Positions 32,388 to 44,078 of a stretch of DNA of 64,000 bases are shown here, piece by piece. The stretch comes from Collybiopsis luxurians FD-317 M1 (taxonomy: Eukaryota > Basidiomycota > Agaricomycetes > Agaricales > Omphalotaceae), in NCBI GenBank assembly GCA_000827265.1, contig KN834787.1, forward strand, positions 452,338-516,337. Reading direction: 5' to 3'. Each line of letters opens with the position of its first letter. Positions within the stretch are counted from its first letter, which is position 1. The translations under genes and the position numbers were made by a program. Below the pieces are notes generated by a model. The model was not told the origin of the DNA and ran no database searches. It worked only from the letters and a program-made list of their open reading frames with translations.

Positions 32388-34815
32388 GAAGCTATGCAGG
32401 CTTATCGTAATTTCCTTTGATCTTTGCTGAGAAATTTATCTAGTTTCTGCGGCTCAAGTCTTCCCCAAACAACAACCTCGCAACACCTCACTCATACTGG
32501 AACGCATGTTCTCGTCCTCGGGCATCTTGCTCCCATCCGTGTCCTCTACTCTGTCATCCAGGTCCATGTCCGTCTTGCAAAGTTATCACAGACTTTCCTT
32601 GTGGTTGTATCCGACAGCAACTTGTCGCTGTTCGTTGTGGCGAAAATACTCAAGTGTCCTGCCGCCAGACCTGCTCCAAGATGCTCAGCTGCGGTAAACA
32701 CACCATGTGGTCGCACCGATACCCTCGATTGCTGGTGTGGGAAGGAGCAAAGACAGTACCCTGTGGAGAAGGAGACATTTGGCTCAGCTCGGTTGGCTGT
32801 GACGACCTTTCAACGGAAGCCATGCTCGAGCCGAGGAAAGGTTTCGGTTGCCTCTCGCCCTGCGGAAAGTCTTTCGACTGTGGCAATCACAACTGTACAA
32901 AGCCGTGTCATCCTCCCGCATTAGACTCTCGTCCTGGTCATTGTCCAGAGTCTCCCGACCGAATTACTACTTGCCCTTGTGGGAAACAATCCATCACTTC
33001 CTCTTCCTCTACCCCTAAACCAGGCGAATTTCCCGCTCGCGCAAGATGTACTGATCCAATCCCAACTTGCGCCTCCACCTGCCTAAAATCTCACTCCGAC
33101 TGTGAGCACTTGTGCCAGTCGAAATGTCATACATCACTCAAATGTCCACCGTGCTCTGTCTCCATCGTTCGACCTTGTCGCTGCGGAAGCACAACTCGAA
33201 CACTCAGATGCGGAGATCTCCGCACTAACACTATTGATCCGGAGACAGGTATGGTCGTCCTACGAGAGCAAGAGATCTTTTGTTCTCGCCCATGCCCAGC
33301 GATGCGTTCGTGCAGGAGTCATCAGTGTAATCGTATCTGTTGTCCCCTGGCATCGCTTGCTGGCGCTAGCTTGAAATCCAAGGGGAAGAAGCTGATTGCT
33401 ACGACGACAGCAACGCAGTTCGATGCAGATCCGGAGGGATTGCATGTTTGCGATTTGGTTTGTGGGAAGATGTTGAGTTGTGGGGAGCATCAGTGCGAGG
33501 AGAGGGATCATCGAGGGCCTTGTAAGCCCTGTTTGAGGAGTGAGTTCGAAGAGGTGAGCTCCTTTTTTTCTAACTCTGCGTATCTTTTCCGTCCGCTCAC
33601 AAAATTCTTCTCTAGTTAATCTGCTTTTGCGGCAAGACTGTCCTCGAACCTCCCATACCTTGTGGAACGAAGGTTCACTGCGGCTACGAGTGTTCACTCC
33701 CTCCACCACCCTGCGACCACCCCAAGACTCCCCATACCTGCCACTTCCCTGAAGTCGACTGCCCCCCGTGCGTCTTCTTCACCACCAAACCCTGCGCATG
33801 CGGCAAACGCACGCTCCCCAACCTCAAATGCTCCCTCGACTCGTCCAAAATCTCCTGCGGCGAAGTCTGCGGGAAGCTGATGCCCTGTGGGTAGCACAAG
33901 TGCGACCGCCGTGTCCCGCCGGGGTCTGCGAGGCGTGTACGAGCATGTGCGGGAAGGCGCGGAAGGGGTGTTTGCCTGAGCATCATCATCCGTGTACGAA
34001 CCTGTGTCATGCGCCTACTGCGTGCGACGAGAACGAGCGGTATCAGAGTCGGGTTGAAGTGAGCTGTAAGTGTGGGCGGCTAAAGCTGGCGGTCGTTTGC
34101 GGTGAAGAAGAGGAATGAGAGGTTGGCGGATGCATTGGGGATTAGTGTTACCGCGTATGCCTACGGAGAAGAGAAGCTTCGTCATCATGGTATGTATTCG
34201 GTATGGGTTGGACTGGTCGAGCATCCAGTGATACTGCATTTTTTTCAGCTTGCCGCTATCTATCGAATGGACACTCAGCTGGTAGATGTAGACCCCTACT
34301 GCAGGTTCGTATCCCGACCTTTGATCGTCTTTATAAAGTACTTACCGTTTGTTCTCTCATATAGCGTCCAAATCATACGTCGAATCGACACACATGTTCC
34401 TACCCCGCTCCTTTCGGCCCATATCGCAGCCAGCTCAACCCCGTGGGCTTGGGGAATTAGGCAACCTTCGGAAATGGTGTTCATGCCGCTCCTCTTCCTC
34501 CTCCTCCTCCTTATGGATCTAGATCTGTAACTACCCGTGGACGAATGTCGGTCGTTGCTCCTACACCAATGGCCAGTCAGGCAGCTGCTATAGCAGCAAC
34601 CATGTTATCCTCAACACCTGGAGCTTGTTCTAGTCCTTCTGGTAGTTGAACGGCGACTCTGGCCTCTGCCCTTACTCTGCCAGAGCTGGAGCTTGCTACT
34701 CTGGTGAATGAGCACAGCGCAGAGGGGGAGGTGAAGGAGGAGTCAAGAGGATTACTGTTCCAGATGGCTGGGAGGATGACGGGATTGTGGTTTTGATATT
34801 CTGGAAAATGATTCT
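32388..34815 (+). pseudogene. Inverted, truncated duplicate of the FAP1-like gene
   Basis: Aligns in opposite orientation to 28300-31095. Homology starts inside intron 1 of the parent, so the RING exon is absent, and runs past the stop codon into the 3' flank (GGAAAATGATTCTC near 34810). Lesions include a net loss of 35 nt near 32705 in a zinc-finger pair plus one further nt (together in frame), a Trp-to-TAG stop near 33892 (CCCTGTGGGTAGCAC), a one-base loss about 15 bp later, and two large deletions near 34100-34200 that remove the end of exon 3 and most of exon 4. The stretch 32654-33619 stays open with most cysteines in place, and the parent intron sequences are still visible. This is a recent segmental copy made from DNA, not a retrocopy. 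Confidence 0.85.
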
Positions 34816-34831
34816 CTACACAGATACATTG

Positions 34832-35875
34832 CTATGTAGTATGCCATACAAACACTTTATCTTGCCAAACTTCCAAGCTGTCCTCCTTGTTCATTCCAAA
34901 GTCCTCATTGTAGAACAGTACAAGTCCGAGAATGGCTACTCGACTGAGGTTCGATGACGCTACATCAGCAAGGTTGTAAGTAGCTTCACTGCCAAGTGGT
35001 GGATCATTTGCCAGTGCAGCAATGTTATACACATGATTGGTGTTGGGGCGAAGCCTATGAACGAGAACATTGCCTTGGCCAGTAATCTTGGTAAATTTGT
35101 GAGGTTAGAAAGGGAAGATCAAGGTCAGACCACATACTGTCTTTTTCATCTTGTATATCAGCACTCGGTCTACACCATGTCTCCTGAAATTCACCGCCCG
35201 TGCTTTTGCATTAGCCCATTCGAATAAAAGACGATTGTCGTTTGTGTCGAGACGATGTTCGATGTTAGTAAGCCGCCCCTCGACGTTCGTAAGCCGCCCC
35301 TCGACGTTAGTAAGCCGCCCCTCGATGTTAGTAAGCTGACCCTCGATGTTAGTAAGGCGGCCCTCGATGCGCTCAGTTCGAGATGTAAGGTTGTCAACAG
35401 AGGTTTGTAGATTGGTCAGGCGATCATTGTTGGTAGTAAGTAGGTTGTTGTTGTCATTGATGGTCTGCTGTAACTGCTGAAGGATCGTGGCGATGTCGCC
35501 GCCACCGAACTTATCAGTAGCATCTGAAGACGGAGACTCAGTCGGTGTGGTGTCAAATCGAGGTATCGACGCACGGATATTTACAAGGGTTGCGTAGCGC
35601 AGTCGGGCAGTCTGCGCCATATCCCCGGTAACGTTCGGCGTGTTCTTGACTGACAAGTTGTTAGTCGCATTCTTTGAAGAGCCCATGAAACTCGAAAACT
35701 CACTCAAGAGGTGGTTGACCGTATGAATAGCCTTTTCAGCATCATTTACATTTCCGATGTCTAGCAGTGCATTGCGGGCCACCGAGGCAGTACATTCGGG
35801 GTATGCGTCCAAAGAATGATGAACCGAAGCAAGAGAAGGGATATCGTGCGGATATTTCGACGGTTGTTGAGCCAT
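34832..35875 (-). CDS. Hypothetical coiled-coil protein with heptad minisatellite
   Basis: Exons 35875-35138 and 35086-34832, giving 330 residues. The intron (35087-35137, 51 nt) is GTATGT..CAAG with a CTAAC branch site and phase 0. Start at MAQQPSKYPHDIP; longer in-frame starts look like leader sequence. Residues about 1-150 carry no recognised domain. About 150-225 is a coiled coil: ILQQLQQTINDNNNLL, then heptads TNxEGRL repeated five times from 21-bp DNA units. After the coil come FEWANAKARAVN and a C-terminal part with HRLRPNTNHVYNIAALA. Likely oligomeric through the coil. No function can be assigned. The 3' end abuts the FAP1 duplicate 17 bp away. Confidence 0.65.
35261..35365. repeat. 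21-bp minisatellite, five units, coding for coiled-coil heptads
   Basis: Five consecutive 21-bp units (consensus GAYGTTAGTAAGCCGCCCCTC on the + strand) encode TNxEGRL heptads on the minus strand. Units 1-3 differ at only a few positions. Confidence 0.9.
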
Positions 35876-36639
35876 GGCGATAACAGTTTGAAAGGGGTGA
35901 CGGTCACATGATATACTCAGGACCTTGTGTGATGACGCAACATTTCTTTCGGCAAAACCCACTGGTTTTTTTTTTTTTTTTGGTTATTGTAATAGCTCGA
36001 AATTTTCTAAGCATAGACGTGTAAATCTCATTCGGTATGAAAACGATCTTTGGTCCTAGGTTATACATGAGACCTTGAGCTGGCAAGTTGACTCGTTGAC
36101 TCGGTACAACGAATGATTATGAGTTTTGACGCTTATCACAGAGATCACAACTTACGAGGATTTTCATAGATGACTAGGATTCTCCATCCCTTCTAGTTTT
36201 CCAGTAGAATAGTCAATTTAATTACAGATACTGGATAACAGTTTACGTAGATCATACGTCTGCTACAACCAACTTGAGTAAAATATGTCGAGGAGCGCGA
36301 TGAAAAACAACAAAGTCCAAATGAGGAGCAAGCGGGCAAATCAACAAGAGAAAAAAAGAAAGAAAAAGGCCCAGCAGATGACAAGTGAGGGACGTAGCAA
36401 AGTCCGAGTGAGCACAGCAAGAGTATCTATCAAAACGAGCAATGATTGAGGGTCAAAAAAGCTATAGGGAGGGTAATCGTAGCAACGTTACCCAGGACCG
36501 CTAGTAATAATCTGAGAGACAACCGGACGCTTGCTGACCCCGGTCAACCGCCCTCGTCGTCGGATAACAAAACTCTGAAGCGAACGTGCCGACGACGATC
36601 ATGCGCTGGTTGCGGTCCACTCCGTTCATCCATCTAAAT
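35876..36639. other. Intergenic stretch, nothing recognised
   Basis: Contains a long T run near 35966-35981 and an A/G-rich patch near 36350-36370. No gene-like structure. Confidence 0.4.
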
Positions 36640-37548
36640 GTTCAGGTTGCTGAAAATTTTCATCTTCCGCATCGTCACCGTTGTTACCCGAGTCCATGTT
36701 AGGATCAGGATCAGGATTCAGCTTGATGTCCTTCTAGGCCCAGATCGGACTCATCGTCGTCGTCATGCGCTTTGTCTTCCAATTCAGGTGGGACGCCATC
36801 GTAACATCGTTGTCTAGGTTCCCTTTTGCAGCTGAGTCGTAACGATTCGGGGCTCCAGAGATTTAGCGGGAGGGTGAAGAAGAACGACGACGAGGAGAGT
36901 CGTGAAAGTTAAGAAGCACGGGCAGAGATGTGAAAGCGGGGATCAGCTGATTGGCGTATACTACGGCTTGAATGTGGGGTGCGAGAATGTGGTCAATGGG
37001 TACCGGAAGACCCAGGAGATCGGGGAGCCTGTTAGAGAGTAGACGTCGGGTTTGGAAAGGTTGACGAGTTCCGGGGCACTTGAGTAGGAGCGAGGCGGCG
37101 AGTTGTGCCCGCTTGATCGTGGGGGTGCGGGAAGGGTCGACGATTGCGGGCTTGACTCAGTGTCGGGCATTGAATGTCCTGAGTTGAGGGAGGTGGTTAG
37201 GAAGCAGCATCAGGCTCCTGGGAATGAGAAACGATTGGCTCGTTACTCTTTGCTGGACGAGGGTTTGGAGGGTTCCAAAGCGGGAGGGTCTTTGGGTTTC
37301 GGGTCGGCTTCTTCATCTCAGTCGATATGCTCGCCCATGTGCTGGTGAAGTAGGACGACATCGGAGTCGGATGCTGGCTCGTCATCTTCATCGCCCTCAG
37401 CGGCTTCCTTGGATGAAAATTGGTTAGTAAGTAAAAAAAAACAGAAAGTCGCCAACGACGTACTGGCTGTTGTCGAAAATCTTTTACCCTCTAGTTGGTC
37501 AATCCACTAGACTATTCGTTCATAAAAAATGACTTTATTGACACCTCC

Positions 37549-37591
<43 letters not shown>

Positions 37592-38210
37592 TCTTGCTAT
37601 AGGACTAGAGAGTCGACATCGAGAACCGAAGCTAGCGAGAAATGAATCGACTATGGAATAGACACCCTGATACTACTCACAACCGTGGCCACATAAGCCT
37701 TGCGTTCCCACTTCGTATAGCCTGAAGCTTGGGCTCGAGGGCAGAGGTCGAGCCAGTCATAATGCATCTGAAGGCCTGGAAACATGACGACAGTCAGAAC
37801 GGGGTGCAAATGTGTGAAGATAAATGAAAGTACGACAATGGATAGTGGTCCTAAAAGGGTTACCAGGCAGCATTCGATGCTTGTCGTATTTGGTCCAGTC
37901 GATGAGGAATGCTGGAACGCTGTCGGAAGTCATCGCAGGGATCACCCCCATTTCTATTTCGTCTTGGACTCCACACCGCATGTGAGTAAATAACAAAGAG
38001 AATAGGCAAAAAATACGGACTTTTTGATGTCAGCCAAACTCTCGCTATCGATCCACAATCGATGTGAATCCAGCTCTTCCACTCGATGTCCTTCAGCGGC
38101 CTGAACTCTTGCAAGTCGCTCCCGATCGATTGCTGCTGTGACATCGACGGTGATGGATGTATTGCAGTAGAAGGCCTTGCCGGCATTGAGGCGGCCTGTT
38201 TAATTATGCG
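36640..38210 (-). pseudogene. Coding relics of an unrecognised gene
   Basis: Minus-strand fragments read like protein but in shifting frames. First, after an acceptor-like AAACAG near 38197: NAGKAFYCNTSITVDVTAAI, then LDSHRLWIDSESLADIKK. A frameshift near 38000 leads to EIEMGVIPAMTSDSVPAFLI. A GTAACC..TTCCAG intron (about 37779-37865) joins HRMLPG to LQMHYDWLDLCPRAQASGYT and KWERKAYVATVV. After a donor near 37676 and an acceptor near 37409 comes an acidic tail (EAAEGDEDDEPASDSD) cut by a TGA near 37330. Downstream are LLSNRLPDLLGLPVPIDHIL (about 37000) and RYDGVPPELEDKAHDDDDES (about 36800). I do not recognise the family. A decayed transposon ORF or a dead host gene are both possible. Confidence 0.4.
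37551..37590. repeat. Compound microsatellite (CT)10(CA)10
   Basis: Uninterrupted dinucleotide tracts, inside a presumed intron of the relic at 36640-38210. Confidence 0.95.
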
Positions 38211-38617
38211 TAGCCATTTTGCTGGTTCTTGGATGTGCCATATTCCCGGAATAAATGGGTGAAGGATGGACTGTGGATAGAACGCCACTCAAACGAACAC
38301 CATAGCATGCGTTCCCTCAGCTACAAAAAACGGAGCATGGGTGTGATCATGGGAGAAAGAGAGACCCAAGACCTACTCGAAACCGACGGCAACATCCTTG
38401 AAGAAGGCCGATCGATCGGGTCAGGCAAACCTTTTTCGAATCAACGATAGCGAAGGAGAAATGAGAAATCAATATACCCGTTTCCTCAACCTCCACAGCC
38501 TCGTGGGCGTGTCAGGCGGAAATTGAAGAGAAATGCTACGGGAACCACGGCTTGATGTCATCGGAGATTGAGATAATCCGAACCTTAAAACAAGTTCATT
38601 TGATCCTTGTCTCGACC
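38211..38617. other. Upstream region of the first ankyrin NLR
   Basis: No gene recognised. No clear TATA box. Reading frame is open from 38555 with an upstream in-frame ATG that could extend the NLR by 21 residues. Confidence 0.4.
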
Positions 38618-41600
38618 ATGACTGCCATCATGACTGAACGCCAGAGCTTGCCTGTTACACCTGCCATTGCCTCGGCAATGAACACGAATGTTGCACCTAC
38701 TCCACCAAGTAGCTTTGAAGGCCTATGGGAAAAAGCAGTTGCAGACTACTTCCAACAGACTGGTCGCAATTTCAATCGAGATCAGATTGCTCAATTTGCT
38801 TCCTGCCGCTCCGTTGACGATGTAATTCAAATCCTTCAAACCCAATCAAAGGGTCTTGAGGCTTTTAGGAAGAAGGGCAAGGACATACGGGATGTGCTGA
38901 AACCAGTTGTGCGCCTTGTTCAGTTGTTTAATGATACAGCGGCTGCGGTTGCTGCTGGAGTATGTGACTCTATGGATTGATTGAGCTGTTTACTGACAGT
39001 ATGTCAGAGTGTACCTGGAGGAAATACAGTATTTGTCGCCTTTGGAGTCTTGCTTACGGTATGTCTACTACTTTGGTCCGGAGGTATTGCTGCTAGTGGC
39101 CTCTCAAATTGAATTCTACAGGCAGCCAAGGGTGTAACTGAAGTGTATGATGCACTTGAAGAACTGTCAGAGAAGCTTCATGATGCTCTCACCCGCATCG
39201 AGTTGCATCTTGGATCAAACTCCACTCCTAGCCCTGGATTAAGGGACATATTCATTCAAATGCTTGTGCATGTTTTCAAAATTCTTGGTTTTCTCACACC
39301 GTTTCAAGATGCCAATTCTAGGAAGAAAAGATATGTGTTTTTGAAACGGACTGGTAAGTTTTGATTGATTAACTTGGTGTCACCCTCAGATTTTAATTGC
39401 CTTGACACAGAACTTTTCTGGAAGTCCCTATTCGGCAACAAGGAGGTCCAAGAAGCACTTAGCAACCTAGATAAGCTTACAAACAGGGAAATGCTGATGA
39501 GGATTGCAGAAACACATGACAAAGTGAACCACATCGACGCTATGCAGTGTAAGTATAATTTATTCAAATCGCTTAAGTGGAGCCTCATTATGCCTCTCAA
39601 GTGGATGAGCAAACCACAAAATGGTTGTTACCACCCAATATTTCCCAATTTCACGATACTCTCTTTAAAACTCAGCAAAAGGGTACCGGCAAATGGCTTT
39701 TCGAGGCAAACTCCAAGTTTTCTCAGTGGAAAGAAGCAAAAAACAGTGTCCTTTGGATTTATGGAAAGCGTATGCTCTTTTTTTTTGTTCTGAATATGTG
39801 TATCCCATTGTTTTTTTTTTGTATAGCTGGCAGCGGAAAGAGTGTGCTATGGTAGGTGGACCAGCAATGTGCTGTGTGCAACAAGCAATTTAGAATGCTG
39901 TACAGCTCATCAGCCATTGAGGCACTCATAGAAGAGCCAGGATTGGCATTCTTCTATTTTGACTTCCGAGACTCAGCCAAGCAAACAATATACGGCCTTC
40001 TATCCTCTCTTATATCTCAATTGGCATCCCGTTCACAAGCTTGCAACTACTGCTTGACTCAATTTTATCAGGTCCACAATCACACTCATCCTGAGCATCC
40101 AAATGATGACTTGCTTTTTCAATGCTTTGATAGCATGTTGCAAGCCCTGCCTAATGTTTGGATAGTTTGTGATGCCCTCGATGAATGTCCAAAACCAACA
40201 AGGGAGAAAGATATCTTCCCACTTCTGCGGAAACTTACTGAATATAAAAAGGGAAGGCTCCATATTCTTGTTACAAGTCGTCCGGAGCAAGACATCAAGA
40301 AAGGTTTGCTATCCAACTCCCCACAAAAATCTGATTTGTCAAAACAAGTTGATTTTCGCGAGATTAATCTGGACATATCAGAGGAGCATACCAATGACAT
40401 ACACCATTTTATCTCGGAGAACATATCAATGATAGAGGAATGGCCTATGACCTTGAGAAAAACTGCTCAGGAGTCACTGATTTCCAAGACTGATGGCATG
40501 TAAGAATGACTGATTACTCTCACCTTTTCTCCTGTAACATTATTTCCAGGTTTCTCATGGCTAGCCAGCAACTACAGATCTTGCACGATTGCCAACTGAT
40601 TGATGTTGGTGAGGTGCTGGACTCCTTACCTTCATCTCTCAATGGCATTTATGAGCGTGTCCTCAAGAGTATTCCCAGTACCAACAGACCCCATGCACTT
40701 CGTGTTTTTGAATGCCTAGCATATGCTATGCGCCCGCTATCGCCACAGGAGCTAGCAGAGATTTTTACAATGGATTTCAAACAGGATAAGGATGCGGTAC
40801 TCAGACCAGAGTACCGTCCTCGGAATGCAGAAGATATATTACTCAAAACCTGCTCCAGTCTAATCCAAATTGTGGATTTACAAAAAGAGCAGAATTCATC
40901 AAGAATTGTGCAATTTGCACACTTGTCGATCCGAGACTATCTAGTTTCTAAAGATTCCCTCAAGGAATTCCAGCTTGAACCAAACAACGCACACTTGACC
41001 TTGGCCAGACTATGTATTAGTCATCTCATGTATCCTTCAAATCTATTGACGCTGCCTTTTGGTCATTATGCGGCTGATTACTGGTTGGCACATGTGCTAG
41101 AATCTCGTGGCCTCGCAGCTGAGGCTTTGGAGCGCTCTTTGCAACAGCTTTTACAGCCGCATTCTATGAAATACAACAAATGGCGAGGAGTGCATGTTAA
41201 TGGAATAGGCTATGATGAGAATGCCCGAGCACTCTATTGCTCTGCAGCACTTGGTCAGTTAGACTATGTACAAAAGTGGTTGTCAGAATTTTCTGGCATT
41301 ATCAACTGTCCAGGTGGTCCATTTGGCACTGCTCTTTGCATTGCCTCAGCGGAGGGACAAGTTGAGGTTGTACGCCTCCTTTTGGGCAGCATGGCAGCTG
41401 TTGATGCTATAGGAAAGGACGATCAGGCCCCGCTACACTTTGCAGCAGGAAATGGTCATGTTGAGGTGGCCCGCCTTCTTTTGGATCATAATGCAACAGT
41501 TGATGCTTTAGGAGAAGGGAACTGGGCTCCACTGCATGCTGCAGCACAGAATGGGCACATAGAAATTGCTCAACTTCTTTTGGACAGCAAGGCAATGGTT

Positions 41601-44078
41601 GATGTTCAAGATAATGAAAACTGGACCCCACTGCATTTTGCAGCCTGGAATGGTCATATTGAGGTTGTTCACATCCTTCTAATGAGCAATGCAACCATTG
41701 ACCTACAAGCAAAGGACAATCGGACTGCACTGCACTTTGCTGCACAACAAGGCCATAATGAGATGGCCAGCTTCCTGTTAGACAACAAGGCAGCTGTAAA
41801 TGCTCTCACAGGAATGGATTTGACTGCATTGCATGTGGCAGCAATGAATGGCCATGTTGGGGTTGGCCACATTCTTATAGAAAATAAGGCTGCTATTGAT
41901 TCTCAAGATAATGAAAATTGGACGCCACTTCATTTTGCAGCCTGGAATGGCTATCTCGAGTTTGTTCTCCTTCTCTTGGATAATGGGGCATCTGTTGATG
42001 CTTTGGAAATGCATGATTGGACTTCACTCCATTTTGCAGCGCGGAATGGTCATGCTGAGATTATCCAGCTTCTTCTGGCCAATCATGCAGCTGTTGATTC
42101 CCGGGATAATGAGAAGTGGACCCCTTTACATTTTGCAGCTTGGAATGGACATGTTGAGATTGCACGCCTCCTTCTGGACTATAATGCAGCTGTAAATGCA
42201 CAGAACAAGGACAATCAGACCCCATTGCATTTTGCAACAGAGAAAAGCCAGATTGGGGTTGCCCGCCTCCTTCTGGATAATGGAGCAGCAATTAATGCCG
42301 GTAATGGACTTGAGATGACTCCATTGCACATTGTAGCAATGAATGATCATGTTGAGATTGGCCGCCTTCTTCTTGACTATAAGGCAGCAGTTGATGCTCA
42401 GGATAATGAACATTGGACCCCTCTCCATTTTGCATCCTGGGATGGTCATGTTGAGGTTGCACGCCTCCTTCTGGGCTACAATGCAGCTGTCAATATACAG
42501 AACAAGGGTAACGACACCCCATTGCATTTTGCAGCAGAAAAAAATCAGATTGGGATTGCCCGCCTCCTTTTAGATAACGGGGCAGCTGTTAACTCTTGTG
42601 GTAGACTTGAAATGACCCCATTGCATGTTGCAGCAAGAAATGGTCATCTTGAAATTGCCCGCCTTCTTCTGGATTGTAAAGCTGTTGTTGATGCTCACGA
42701 TAATGAAAATTGGACCCCATTACATTTTGCTGCCTGGGATGGTCATGTTGAGGTTGCACACCTCCTTCTGGACTACAGTGCATCTGCTAATGTGCAAAAC
42801 AAGGTCAATGATACCCCATTGCATTTTGCAGCAGAAAAAAACCAAATTGAGGTTGCCCGCCTCCTTTTGAATAATGGGGCATCTGTCAACACTTGTGGTG
42901 GACTTGAGATGATCCCATTGCATGTTGTGGCAAAGAATGGTCATGTTGAAATTGGTCACCTTCTTCTGGACTATAAGGCAGCAGTTGATGCTCAGGATAA
43001 TGAACATTGGACCCCACTACATTTTGCAGCCTGGGATGGTCACATTGAGGTTGCACACCTCCTTCTGGACTACAGTGCATCTGCTAATTCACAGAACAAG
43101 GCCAATGATACCCCATTGCATTTTGCAGCAATGAATAACCAAATTGAGGTTGCCCACCTCCTTTTGGATAATGGGGCAGCTGTCAACACTCGTGGTGGAC
43201 TTGAGATGACCCCATTGCATGTTGTGGCAAAGAATGGTCATGTTGATATTGGTCGCCTTCTTCTGGACTATAAGGCAGCAGTTGATGCTCAGGATAATGA
43301 ACATTGGACCCCACTACATTTTGCAGCCTGGGATGGTCACGTTGAGGTTGCACACCTCCTTCTGGGCCATCACGCAGCTGTTGATGCACAGAACACAGGC
43401 AATCAAACTCCATTGCATTTTGCAGCAAAGAATGGTCATGTTAAAATTGGCCGCCTCCTTCTGGACTGTAATGCAGCTGTTGATGCTCAGGATAACGAAA
43501 ATTGGACCCCACTACATTTTGCAGCTGGTGATGGTCATGTTGAGGTGGCACAACTCCTTCTGGACTACAATGCAGCCGTAAATGCACAAAACAAGGACAA
43601 TCAGACCCCGTTGCATTTTGCAGCAGAGAAAAACCAGGTTGAATTTGCTCGCTTCCTTTTGGAAAATGGGGCAGCTGTTGATTCTTTGACAAATGTCAGT
43701 CACACACCACTGCATTATGCAGTAGAGGCTAATCATGTTGAGATTGCACGACTTCTTTTGAGCAGTGGATCTACTTTTGATGCTCCAGACATAGACAGTT
43801 GGACCCCACTGTATATGGCAGCGCGGCATAACTGTGTGGATATTGCTCACCTTCTTCTGGACAGTGGGGCAGCTGTTGATGCTCCAGACAATAAGAATTG
43901 GACTCCATTGCATGTTGCTGCACAGAAAGGTCATGTTGAAGTTGCGAAACTTCTTATAGAACACCATGCAAATATTAATGCTCTCACTGCTGAAGCCCAG
44001 GAAACCCCATTGTTTCTTGCTGAGCAGAATGGGCATGTAGAGATTGCCCAGCTTCTTAGGGCCTGTATGTCGAATTAA
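38618..44078 (+). CDS. NLR-like STAND protein: Goodbye-like domain, NACHT ATPase, 28 ankyrin repeats
   Basis: Eight exons: 38618-38959, 39008-39058, 39122-39353, 39411-39548, 39602-39769, 39827-39851, 39906-40499 and 40550-44078, giving 1692 residues. The seven introns are 48-63 nt and keep frame. Residues about 20-260 match the fungal STAND N-terminal Goodbye domain (FEGLWEKAVADYFQQTGRNF, SKGLEAFRKKGKDIRDVLKP, NKEVQEALSNLDKLT). The NACHT ATPase has a P-loop GKPGSGKS at about 310-316 (split by introns), Walker B VWIVCDALDEC at about 405 and the sensor LVTSRPEQDI. A helical linker holds FAHLSIRDYL. From about 770 to the end are 28 ankyrin repeats of 33 residues (NWTPLHFAAWNGHVEIARLL type). Every key motif is intact. 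Predicted role: repeat-based sensor that oligomerises on activation. Paralogue of the gene at 50858. Confidence 0.88.
42312..43499 (+). repeat. Higher-order ankyrin repeat, four 297-bp units
   Basis: Within the ankyrin tail, blocks of three ankyrins (EMTPLH, HWTPLHFA and NDTPLHFA types) recur exactly every 297 bp, with block starts at 42312, 42609, 42906 and 43203. Blocks 3 and 4 are nearly identical over long stretches. This is a unit of expansion above the 99-bp single repeat. Confidence 0.88.

Noticed and set aside
41407..44036. Antisense and off-frame ORFs under the first ankyrin array
   Set aside because: Periodic by-products of the 99-bp ankyrin repeat, with no start context or domains.
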